From an uncultured bacterium (lineage in GTDB: Bacteria > Patescibacteriota > Minisyncoccia > Phycocordibacterales > DATDWN01): a stretch of 35,703 nt of DNA. Location of the stretch: assembly GCA_903861205.1 (NCBI GenBank), contig CAIOTC010000010.1, positions 1-35,703 on the forward strand, read 5' to 3'. Shown piece after piece: positions 7,981 through 16,381 of this stretch (the stretch's first letter is position 1; each line of letters starts with the position of its first letter). The notes under the pieces were generated by a model. It was not told the origin of the DNA. It made no database searches and saw only the letters and a list, made by a program, of their open reading frames with translations. A program made the position numbers and the translations under genes.

Positions 7981-9897
7981 CTACCTTGTAACTGTATCCT
8001 GCCCAGTGACAAAATTCGGATCGCTGAATCGCGTGTTCACATCCATGGCCGAAGCGTGCAAAGTGGTCTGGGTGTATGTATCCGTTGCCACGCCCAAAAT
8101 GTTCGAGACCAAGCCAAGTATCTGTCCCGACTGAGTAACGCTTGGAGTTATGCCAACTTTAAACGAAACTGTTCTCGGTGAATATGTAAAACCGGTGCCA
8201 CTTGAGACATTACCGACAGACCATAGGAGTGTGCGCTGATCCGGATTGTACGTCACGCGTTCGCTCGATGGAGAAATTTCCCCTTTCCAAACTACGCCGG
8301 TCGGAAGCGTGGCCGAAACAGCCGTGCCCGTCAAATCGTTTACGGTATTTGAAAGCGTCCAGGTAATCGTGTAAGTCGTCTCTATGTCAGCTCGCGGTGG
8401 TATGGGCCCCGTGTTCGTTAGCGATCCGGCGGAGTAGTATGACTTGGCCGTAAGTCCGAGATCGGAGAGGAATTTTATGGTCATGTTTTGAGTGGAAGAC
8501 ACCGGCCCGGCCTCAGTACCGGTACGACTGCCATCCATCTCCACCGCGACGTCGATATGGGGATTTTTGATCGAACGAATTTGAACAAGATTTGAAAGTG
8601 ACGTAACAGAAAATGCCACTTGACCGCTGTCCCCCGGCGACATGTCGCTCAAACTGCCGGTGGTATTTTTGTCCCACAAAATGGTGTTATCGAGCGATCG
8701 GTAAAATCCGCCGCTGCCCGCAGTGACTTGCGTTCTGTCGAAAACATTCCCGGAAAGTTTAACTGTAATATTTCCGTTCGTTATTTTGTCCGGTAAAGTG
8801 TTTTGCCAGCCGATTGTCACGGGCACACTTTGTCCGATGGTTGCTACATTATTGTCGCCATTCGAAGCCGAAACGGACAAATCGAAAAATGATTTGCGAA
8901 TGCCGACCGTGGCCTGTTCCACCGCCAAGTCCGTATCAAAGTCCTTGGCGCTAGCATCGCTTCCCGTCCCGAGCGAAATACGGAAAGATCTGTCCTCCAT
9001 GTTTTGTCCGACCAGAGTTCCCGTGACTGTCAGAGTTTTTTTATCACCATCTTTCAGATCGCCCACTTTCCAAATATTGTTGCCGCTTGAAAGCGGTTTG
9101 ATGCTCGAATCTTTGTACGTAAATCCATACGGATATTCAATTTTGACCAAAGCGTTCTGGACCGCCACGCTGGAATTGGAAGTAACGTCGATTGAAAATG
9201 TCACATCCTGACCGGAATTGATTTCTATCGGATATTTAACGTCCAGCAAAAGCGGAGATGAGCTGATGGACACATCATATGTTTTTTCTTTCGAGAAAAC
9301 AGCGTTCGATCCGGTGACAGTGTATTCCAGTCGGAGCTTGAGAGTTTTCGTCGCACCTTTTTCTCCGAACATCAGAGCTCGGAGAGAATAATCCTTGCTC
9401 TGGCCATTTGCGATAGTGCCGAGGTCGGTTTTGTCTCGCACCAAAGGCGTGCCGGATTTGTCCACCGATTGCGTGCCTGTCGGATAATCAATCGAGAGTG
9501 TCACTTTTTCCAAGCTCGTGCGATTTTGGTTGACAACGGAAAGATTTAGGTCAAGTTCCTCGCCGGAAGAAATAGTGCTCGGTCCAACAATTTTAATATC
9601 AACATTGTTCGACGAAATCATATTCAATCCGCCAAAAAAGATGAAAGCTGCGGCGCCGAGAGCAAGGAAAAAAAAGATGATTGATCCCAGCAAAAATTTA
9701 TTAAAAAATGAATTACTTTTTCTTTTCATGGCAATGGCTTCGGCCGACATTTCGAACGATGGCGGATTTCCCCAACTGTTTTTGACGTCGTAATCAACTT
9801 CGGAAACAGGTGTCCGCTTTTCTTTCGGCACGTTCGATTCGTCCCGCGAATATAGCGATCTTTTCAAACGTTCCAACCGGCTTTTGTCGAATTCCAT
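7981..9897 (-). CDS. Single-pass membrane protein with large extracytoplasmic DUF11-like Ig-type repeats
   Basis: Basic cytoplasmic N-terminus, one TM (FLLGSIIFFFLALGAAAFIFFGG), then repeated SG/T-rich beta-domains (LDLNLSVVNQNRTSLEKVTLSIDYP..., TFSIDVTSNSSVAVQNALVKIEYPYGF...). Confidence 0.75.
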   Translation of the reverse strand: MEFDKSRLERLKRSLYSRDESNVPKEKRTPVSEVDYDVKNSWGNPPSFEMSAEAIAMKRKSNSFFNKFLLGSIIFFFLALGAAAFIFFGGLNMISSNNVDIKIVGPSTISSGEELDLNLSVVNQNRTSLEKVTLSIDYPTGTQSVDKSGTPLVRDKTDLGTIANGQSKDYSLRALMFGEKGATKTLKLRLEYTVTGSNAVFSKEKTYDVSISSSPLLLDVKYPIEINSGQDVTFSIDVTSNSSVAVQNALVKIEYPYGFTYKDSSIKPLSSGNNIWKVGDLKDGDKKTLTVTGTLVGQNMEDRSFRISLGTGSDASAKDFDTDLAVEQATVGIRKSFFDLSVSASNGDNNVATIGQSVPVTIGWQNTLPDKITNGNITVKLSGNVFDRTQVTAGSGGFYRSLDNTILWDKNTTGSLSDMSPGDSGQVAFSVTSLSNLVQIRSIKNPHIDVAVEMDGSRTGTEAGPVSSTQNMTIKFLSDLGLTAKSYYSAGSLTNTGPIPPRADIETTYTITWTLSNTVNDLTGTAVSATLPTGVVWKGEISPSSERVTYNPDQRTLLWSVGNVSSGTGFTYSPRTVSFKVGITPSVTQSGQILGLVSNILGVATDTYTQTTLHASAMDVNTRFSDPNFVTGQDTVTR

Positions 9898-9910
9898 GTC
9901 TTTTATTATA

Positions 9911-10498
9911 TCACAAATGACTTTCTTTCAAACCTTTGTTTATTTTTTCCACCATTTCTCTTTTGACCGGAGAAACCGACAGCAAAATGCCTTTGTTCCA
10001 CTCGGAAATCGGGACCAAAAATTTTTCTGCTTTGCTGTCTTTATTTATGTAGCCAAGCAAGTACAAAATGCGGAGCATCATTAAACATTCAAAATCAGCG
10101 ATTTCTTTTTCATCTACGCTATAGCGTAGATATGCAAATCCGCTTTGGACAACGGCGAAAATTTCTTTTTGTCTCTCCTCCCCCGGCATCATACGCACCA
10201 GTACTTCGGCTATTTGAGCCAGCAGTTTTTGAGCAAATTGTGGCAAATCAAAAAAGAAATTTTCATTCGGAATGGCACTGGTGATTTTCCAGCCATTTTT
10301 TCCTTTGACGGCGGAGAGTGTAACTAGAGAATATTCCTGAAGCGCCGATGAAAGTTTGGAGACGTTTGACCGCACCGCCTGGGCCGAAGCGATGACCATT
10401 CCCAGATCTTTGGTCAGTACGTAAAAAAGAGCGTTTGATTCGCCAAACGGTTTTCTCTTTAGAACAATTCCGTCCGTAGTGTAGATGTGGTAGGACAT
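9911..10498 (-). CDS. recO: DNA repair protein RecO
   Basis: MSYHIYTTDGIVLKRKPFGESNALFYVLTKDLGMVIASAQAVRSNVSKLSSALQEYSLVTLSAVKGKNGWKITSA matches the RecO OB-fold N-terminus. Confidence 0.85.
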   Translation of the reverse strand: MSYHIYTTDGIVLKRKPFGESNALFYVLTKDLGMVIASAQAVRSNVSKLSSALQEYSLVTLSAVKGKNGWKITSAIPNENFFFDLPQFAQKLLAQIAEVLVRMMPGEERQKEIFAVVQSGFAYLRYSVDEKEIADFECLMMLRILYLLGYINKDSKAEKFLVPISEWNKGILLSVSPVKREMVEKINKGLKESHL

Positions 10499-10503
10499 GA
10501 GGT

Positions 10504-10650
10504 TTCAATTCAAAATTTCTTACGATGAATTTCTTGTGTCATCCCCGCGCAGGCGGGGATCCAGTTCAAACTCTAGATTCCCGCATTCGCGGGAATGACA
10601 ACTAATGCGCCGGAAAAGTGTTGCCTCGACGAAATTTATGAATTTCCAAT
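10504..10650. repeat. Composite repeat: nested-palindrome element interrupted by a dRS3-like element
   Basis: aaatttcttacgat (10513-10526) and aatgcgccggaaaag...ctcgacgaaattt (10604-10637) match 27608-27621 and 27695-27728; between them tgtcatccccgcgcaggcggggatc...attcccgcattcgcgggaatgaca. Confidence 0.7.
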
Positions 10651-13600
10651 TGTTGAGATTGAGGTGGTATGACCATCAATATCAACTGAGTGAGTTTGTG
10701 TTTCCGTTGAATATTTTATTCCACTAACCAGTGTAGTTTGTTGAATCATTTTGGAATGGAGATCGAAAACTTTTTTGAGATAATCGTCGGTTGAAACGAC
10801 AATCTCGATTTTATCATTCGGATTGAGATTTTCTTTTTTGCGGATGTCTTGAATGGCGCGGATGATTTCACGAGCCAATCCTTCGGCTTTCAATTCTTCG
10901 GTGATATTTGTATCCAATTCAAAATCGCTTTCCATTTTTTCATCCACCACAATTTCTTTAACATTTATCTCATCTTTGATAATTTCTAGAATTTCTGAAT
11001 TATTCTTGAATCCTGAATCATGAATCTTGATTCTTAAAGTTTGCAGAGGTTGGCGGACTTTCAATCCCGCTTTCTGTCGCAGTTCCAAAGCGCTCGTGAC
11101 CATATTTCTTGCCACCTGCATTTCCTCAATCAGCTTGGTGTCAAAGGCCACCTTTGACATGTCGGACCAATCTTCCAGATGAACGCTCTCTTTCATTTTT
11201 CCGCCAGTTACTTGCAGATAAACTTCCTCGGCTAGAAACGGCATAAACGGTGCCATGATTTTGGCCAGTTCAACCAGAACAAAAGCCGTGGTTTGCGAAA
11301 CCATTTCTTTTTCTGATTTGTCTTCCAATTTGAAGCGGTCGCGTGAACGGCGCAAATACCAAGTCGACAAATCCTCGACAAAATCCATGATTGGCCGCGA
11401 TGCCCGATCCAATTCATACGCATCAAGCGATTTGGTTACAATGCCATGCAATTCCAATAACCGCGATAAAATCCATTTGTCCAGAATGTTCTCACTTTTC
11501 CGCAAGAACGGTTCTTGCGGAAAAGAGGCTCCATACATTTGGTAGAAAGACAAAACATTGTAAACTTTCTGGACGATTTTTTTGGAAACTTCGTCCACGC
11601 CTTTTTCGGAAAAGTTCAGATCCTCGGCTTTGACCGCCGGTGACGACATCAAATAATATCGCAAACTGTCCGCGCCGTATTTGTCGACGATGTACATGAT
11701 GTCCGGATAATTTTTCAAACTCTTGGCCATCTTGCGGCCATCCTCGGCCAAAACCATGCCGTTGACCACCACCCTTTTGTACGGACTTTTGTCAAAAAGG
11801 CCCGTACCCAAAACGATCATCGTATAAAACCATCCGCGAGTTTGATCCTGACCTTCGGCAATAAAATCGGCCGGAAAAATCGGGCTGTTTTTTTCTTCAA
11901 GCAATTCTTTGTTTTCAAACGGATAATGATTTTGAGCGAAAGACATCGAACCGGATTCAAGCCAACAATCAAAAACTTCCGGAATGCGCTTCATGACTTT
12001 GCCGTCTTTGTCATGCAAAACAACCTCGTCGATGTAGGGACGATGCAAATCGATTTCGAATTTTTCGTTGTGAGGTAGGGCAACGAAACCACATTTAATC
12101 ACTCCGGCGTTGTGAAAACCGCTTTCAGAATATTTTTTCAAAATATCTTTAAGCGAAACACCCGCAGCAAAGCGATTGGCCAAATTGAGAGGAGCTCCGT
12201 GAGACACCACCAAAATATTTTTGCCGTCAAACTTTTTGTCAGTCTCATACAAAAATTCCATAACTCTCGAGCTGACGTCACTCAATGATTCTCCACCGTC
12301 GATTTTTACGCCGAGTTCAAGCTCACCCCAATGATTTTTCCACGGCTGGCCGTCAAAATTTCCACAGCCAATTTCGCCAAGCCGGTCGTCAAAAATAATT
12401 TTATCTTTTTCCAATCCGATTTCTTTGGCCACGATTTCAGCCGTTTCTTTGGTGCGCAAAAACGGAGACGAGACGATCAAATCTATTTTCTCTTTGACCA
12501 AATTTTTGGCTGATTCTAGGACTTCCTCGCGACCTTGCTTGGTCAGTGGATCTTTGTTTTCTTTTTTGCAACTTATGATCCGCCCATTAGCATTCGACTC
12601 CGACTGGCCATGTCTCATCAAAAAATATTTATTTTTTCTGCCGATATAATCTTTCAAATCGGCAATCGAGCCGATAACAACACGCTCGCCGTTTTCCTTG
12701 TCCCAAACAGGAAGTGGTGCGCCCCAGTATCGCGAGCGCGAAATAGCCCAATCGCGCGCACCCTCCAGCCATTTACCAAACCTGCCCTCGCCGATTTCTG
12801 GCGGATTCCAAGCCACGCCACTGTTGATTTTGACCAGTTTGTCTTTCAAATCCGTCACCTTGATAAACCACGAAGTCGTCGCGTAATTTAGAAGCGGAGT
12901 GTCGCAACGCCAGCAATGCGGGTACGAGTGAATGATTTTTTCTTTTTCAAAAAGTGTGACGGCTTTGGCCAAATATTTTATAACTTCAATGTCGGCTTTT
13001 TGATGGTCGCCTTTTGGTTTTACGGACCCTGAAAAATCCGTCACTTCTTTTTTAAATGTGCCATCAACGTTCACGTGCTGAATGAATGGCAACTTTTTCT
13101 CTTTACCCAAATTGAGATCGTCCTCACCGAAAGCCGGCGCAATATGCACGATACCGGTGCCGTCAGTCGTAGTTACGAAATCTCCGTGGTAAACTTTGAA
13201 ACCGTTCTGGCGATTTTCCAATTGGTCGTTGTCGTAGTAATCAAAAAGCGGAGTGTAAGAAATTCCTAAAAGTTTTTCACCGGAAATTTCCGAGACAATT
13301 TCAAAATCTTTTTTCAAAACTTTTTCCGCCAACTCTTTGGCCATGATGAAAAACTGCCCGTCTTTTTTAATTTTGGCGTAAGTGACTTCCTTGTTTACCG
13401 CCAAAGCGACATTGCCCGGCAAAGTCCACGGCGTTGTCGTCCACGCCAGAAAATAAGTCTCTTCTTCGTCCCCACTTTCGACTTTTGACTTTTGACTTTT
13501 GACTCTGAACTTTACGTAAACGGAAAGGTCAGTTATATCTTTATATCCCTGATTGACTTCAAAGTTCGAGAGCGTCGTTTCGCAGTGCGGGCAAAGGTGC

Positions 13601-14136
13601 ATCGACTTGAAACTTTTGTAAACCAAATTTTTGTCGTACAGATTTTTGAACGCCCACCAAACAGATTCGGTGTAGGAAGTGTCCATTGTTTTGTAATCGT
13701 TCTCCATATCCACCCACCTGCCCACGCGCGGAATAATTTTTTTCCATTCGTCCGCGTAACGCATGACCACTTTTCTGGCCTCGGCGTTAAATTTTCCCAC
13801 CCCAAAAGCCTCAATGTCTTTTTTGGTGGCAAAGCCGAGTTCTTTTTCGACAATGTTTTCAACTGGCAAGCCGTGACAATCCCAACCCCACCGGCGTTCC
13901 ACATGCTTCCCCTTCATCGTTTGATATCGCGGAATGACGTCTTTTATCGTGCCGGGCAAAATGTGGCCATAGTGAGGAAGCCCCGTGGCAAAAGGTGGTC
14001 CGTCAAAAAAGACAAAATTGCCGTTCGGCGATTCTTTTTCCAGAGATTTTTCAAAAATTTTATTATCCTGCCAAAATTTGAGGATTTTCTCCTCTTTTAA
14101 CACAACGTCCGATTTGACCGGTTTTTCTTCGTTCAT
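10636..14136 (-). CDS. ileS: Isoleucyl-tRNA synthetase (IleS2-like) with internal histidine-phosphatase domain
   Basis: GLPHYGHILPGTIKDVIPRYQTMKGKHVERRWGWDCHGLPVE, WTTTPWTLPGN, SRSRYWGAPLPVWDKENGE, DLHRPYIDEVVL, KMAKSLKNYPD; insertion FLMRHGQSESNANGRI...VVSHGAPLN. Confidence 0.95.
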   Translation of the reverse strand: MNEEKPVKSDVVLKEEKILKFWQDNKIFEKSLEKESPNGNFVFFDGPPFATGLPHYGHILPGTIKDVIPRYQTMKGKHVERRWGWDCHGLPVENIVEKELGFATKKDIEAFGVGKFNAEARKVVMRYADEWKKIIPRVGRWVDMENDYKTMDTSYTESVWWAFKNLYDKNLVYKSFKSMHLCPHCETTLSNFEVNQGYKDITDLSVYVKFRVKSQKSKVESGDEEETYFLAWTTTPWTLPGNVALAVNKEVTYAKIKKDGQFFIMAKELAEKVLKKDFEIVSEISGEKLLGISYTPLFDYYDNDQLENRQNGFKVYHGDFVTTTDGTGIVHIAPAFGEDDLNLGKEKKLPFIQHVNVDGTFKKEVTDFSGSVKPKGDHQKADIEVIKYLAKAVTLFEKEKIIHSYPHCWRCDTPLLNYATTSWFIKVTDLKDKLVKINSGVAWNPPEIGEGRFGKWLEGARDWAISRSRYWGAPLPVWDKENGERVVIGSIADLKDYIGRKNKYFLMRHGQSESNANGRIISCKKENKDPLTKQGREEVLESAKNLVKEKIDLIVSSPFLRTKETAEIVAKEIGLEKDKIIFDDRLGEIGCGNFDGQPWKNHWGELELGVKIDGGESLSDVSSRVMEFLYETDKKFDGKNILVVSHGAPLNLANRFAAGVSLKDILKKYSESGFHNAGVIKCGFVALPHNEKFEIDLHRPYIDEVVLHDKDGKVMKRIPEVFDCWLESGSMSFAQNHYPFENKELLEEKNSPIFPADFIAEGQDQTRGWFYTMIVLGTGLFDKSPYKRVVVNGMVLAEDGRKMAKSLKNYPDIMYIVDKYGADSLRYYLMSSPAVKAEDLNFSEKGVDEVSKKIVQKVYNVLSFYQMYGASFPQEPFLRKSENILDKWILSRLLELHGIVTKSLDAYELDRASRPIMDFVEDLSTWYLRRSRDRFKLEDKSEKEMVSQTTAFVLVELAKIMAPFMPFLAEEVYLQVTGGKMKESVHLEDWSDMSKVAFDTKLIEEMQVARNMVTSALELRQKAGLKVRQPLQTLRIKIHDSGFKNNSEILEIIKDEINVKEIVVDEKMESDFELDTNITEELKAEGLAREIIRAIQDIRKKENLNPNDKIEIVVSTDDYLKKVFDLHSKMIQQTTLVSGIKYSTETQTHSVDIDGHTTSISTIGNS

Positions 14137-14175
14137 TCCACCATATTAGCATTTCTGATGATTTTTTCAAAAGAA

Positions 14176-14195
14176 AAGCCTCCCGAAGGAGGCTA
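14176..14195 (-). terminator. Intrinsic terminator of 14193-14501
   Basis: gcctcc cgaa ggaggc stem; minus-strand tail cttttcttttg. Confidence 0.7.
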
Positions 14196-14501
14196 GCGGC
14201 GGATATTTTTTAGCCATGAATAAATGCAGCAAACACCAATCACCAAAACAACTCCCGAAAAAACTATGATGTATGATGTTTCCTTCATTCTTTGAGGATC
14301 AGTTTCAAACAATCTTATCCAGATTAAAACCCAGATAATCATGCTCGCGAGCAGAGAATATAATCCGAAATATGCTGATTTTTTTGATGCCTCGACAAAA
14401 CCCTGTTCTTTCAATCCTGAAACAGCCAGAAAGGTAGCGATCAACCCAAAAACCAGTGCGATCCAAAAGCCGACAAATGGGAGCCATAGTTCGTCAAACA
14501 T
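14193..14501 (-). CDS. Small membrane protein, four predicted TM segments
   Basis: Hydrophobic ORF MFDELWLPFVGFWIALVFGLIATFLAVSG...; ATG at 14501 preceded by ggaggt. Confidence 0.7.
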   Translation of the reverse strand: MFDELWLPFVGFWIALVFGLIATFLAVSGLKEQGFVEASKKSAYFGLYSLLASMIIWVLIWIRLFETDPQRMKETSYIIVFSGVVLVIGVCCIYSWLKNIRR

Positions 14502-14548
14502 TTTCAAACCTCCGGTGGTAATATTACGAATTTTTTACAGTTTGTCAA

Positions 14549-14599
14549 CCCTGTGAAATCCAGCGAAGCTGGTAGGAGCGAAGCTCCTATTTCACAGGG
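14549..14599. repeat. Y-shaped (three-way) inverted repeat with two GCGAAGC mini-hairpins
   Basis: ccctgtgaaa / tttcacaggg enclosing ccagcgaagctgg and taggagcgaagctccta. Confidence 0.8.
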
Positions 14600-14605
14600 T
14601 CAACC

Positions 14606-16363
14606 CTACATTTCTTCCGGTACTTTGATTCCCAGCAAATCCAAACCAGTCGTCATAACATTGGCGAAGGCTTGTGTCAGCGCCAGTTTGTACGGTGATG
14701 TCGGATCATTTTCATCAATGATTTTGTGTTTGGCGTAAAAAGAGTTGAACTCGCCGGCCAGTTGGATTAAGTATGTAACAATATAATGTGGCGCGTATTC
14801 CTCGCCAGAGTGCTTCACCACGCTTTCAAATCTCTCTAACATTCTCTCCAAATCAGTCGTCTGCCAATTGTCTGGAAGTTCCGTGTCAAAGGTGTCCTTT
14901 GCCATTTGGCTTCGCATGGCAAGGGGCACCCTTGACACTTCAGCCTTTTTCAAAATCGAATTCGCCCTAACTGTCGCATACTGCAAATACGGGCCGGAGT
15001 CGCCTTCAAACGACACCGACTTTTCAAAATCAAAAATAATATCCTTGCCGGCCGCTTGTTTCAAAATGGAAAATTTTATCGCGCCGATGGCCACCTGCTC
15101 GGCAATGACATCTTTCTTGTCCTCATCCATCTCACGCTCTTTCATTTTTTCTAGTACTAAATTTTTCACGTCTTCAATCAAAGAAACTCCGGTGATAACA
15201 TTCCCTTTGCGCGACGACATTTTGCCGGAAGCAAAACGCAACATGCCGTGCCCAATATGAACAGTTTTGTCGGAAACTTCCGGTCGCAAAAGTTCCATCG
15301 CTTTCAACACTACTTTGAAATAATCATTTTGCTCGTTGCCTGTAATAACAATGGATTTATCAAAATTAAATTCATTCAATTTTTTCATTCCCAAGGCGAG
15401 CTCCTTGGCTTCGTAAACCGGAATACCTTTTGAATTGACAAAAACCCGCGTGTGCAATCCGTAATTCTCGCCTTTGAAAATCACCGCTTCCTCGCTTTTT
15501 TCCAAAATATTTTTTTCAAGACCTTCTTTGACGACTTCCAAAGCCGGATCCGTCACTTCGCTTTCCCAAATATTTTTATCGAAATTTGTCCCGAGCGTTT
15601 TAAATATCTCCTGAAAATGCAAAATGGAAACTTCCCTGCCCCAATCATAAAGCGCGTTTATTTTTTCGTCTGTTTTATCGAAAATTATTTTGTTTAACTC
15701 GTCGATTTCTTTTTTGGCTTCCTCATTTTCCTCGTACCTCGCCGAACCAAAAACATAGGCCTGCGCCCAAAATGAAAGTTGTTCTTTTGAACTTTTATTT
15801 TTTATTTCATCAATCTCGTCTTTTTTGGCCAACACGCCGAAAATAGCTTTGGCCACATGCAAACCAATATCGCCGCCGTATGAAAGTCTTTTAACGTCCG
15901 CGCCTTCGGCCGAAATAATTCGCGAAATCGATTCGCCAACGGCGTTCGACATCAAATGTCCGATGTGAAATTCCTTGAAAGGATTCGGGTCTGTGTATTC
16001 CACCAGAATCTTTTGCCCTTTCAGGTTTTGGATTTTTAAACACTGGGTGTTAAGGGAGCCCAAACACCCAGTGTTCTCCAATATACATTGAGCAAAATAT
16101 TCCGGTTTCAAAAAGAAATTAATAAATCCCGGTCCGGCCACTTCGATTTTATCAATTTCCGCAAGAACCGTTCTTGCGGAAAGCATCTGAACAAATTCCT
16201 CCGCCAACTCTTTCGGATTTTTATTTTTAGCCTTCGCTTCCACCATCGCCACGTTCGTCGAATAATCACCCAGCGACATCTGTGTCGGATACTCCACCAC
16301 AAAATCATTCTCAACCTTGAGCGTTTCCTTTATCCATTTTTTGATTTTATCTTGCATCTGCAT
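14606..16363 (-). CDS. argS: Arginyl-tRNA synthetase
   Basis: VEYTDPNPFKEFHIGHLMSNAVGESIS (HIGH-like), GDIGLHVAK, GMLRFASGKMSSRKGNVITG, DSGPYLQYATVRANSIL. Confidence 0.95.
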   Translation of the reverse strand: MQMQDKIKKWIKETLKVENDFVVEYPTQMSLGDYSTNVAMVEAKAKNKNPKELAEEFVQMLSARTVLAEIDKIEVAGPGFINFFLKPEYFAQCILENTGCLGSLNTQCLKIQNLKGQKILVEYTDPNPFKEFHIGHLMSNAVGESISRIISAEGADVKRLSYGGDIGLHVAKAIFGVLAKKDEIDEIKNKSSKEQLSFWAQAYVFGSARYEENEEAKKEIDELNKIIFDKTDEKINALYDWGREVSILHFQEIFKTLGTNFDKNIWESEVTDPALEVVKEGLEKNILEKSEEAVIFKGENYGLHTRVFVNSKGIPVYEAKELALGMKKLNEFNFDKSIVITGNEQNDYFKVVLKAMELLRPEVSDKTVHIGHGMLRFASGKMSSRKGNVITGVSLIEDVKNLVLEKMKEREMDEDKKDVIAEQVAIGAIKFSILKQAAGKDIIFDFEKSVSFEGDSGPYLQYATVRANSILKKAEVSRVPLAMRSQMAKDTFDTELPDNWQTTDLERMLERFESVVKHSGEEYAPHYIVTYLIQLAGEFNSFYAKHKIIDENDPTSPYKLALTQAFANVMTTGLDLLGIKVPEEM

Positions 16364-16381
16364 TGAATTATTCTTGGTCGA

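Noticed and set aside
9911-10498. recO pseudogene because of its palindrome
   Set aside because: The reading frame is intact and the N-terminal OB-fold sequence is normal.
13477-13504. TTTTGAC repeats as a CRISPR or iteron
   Set aside because: Only about three 7-nt units, located inside the conserved ileS reading frame.
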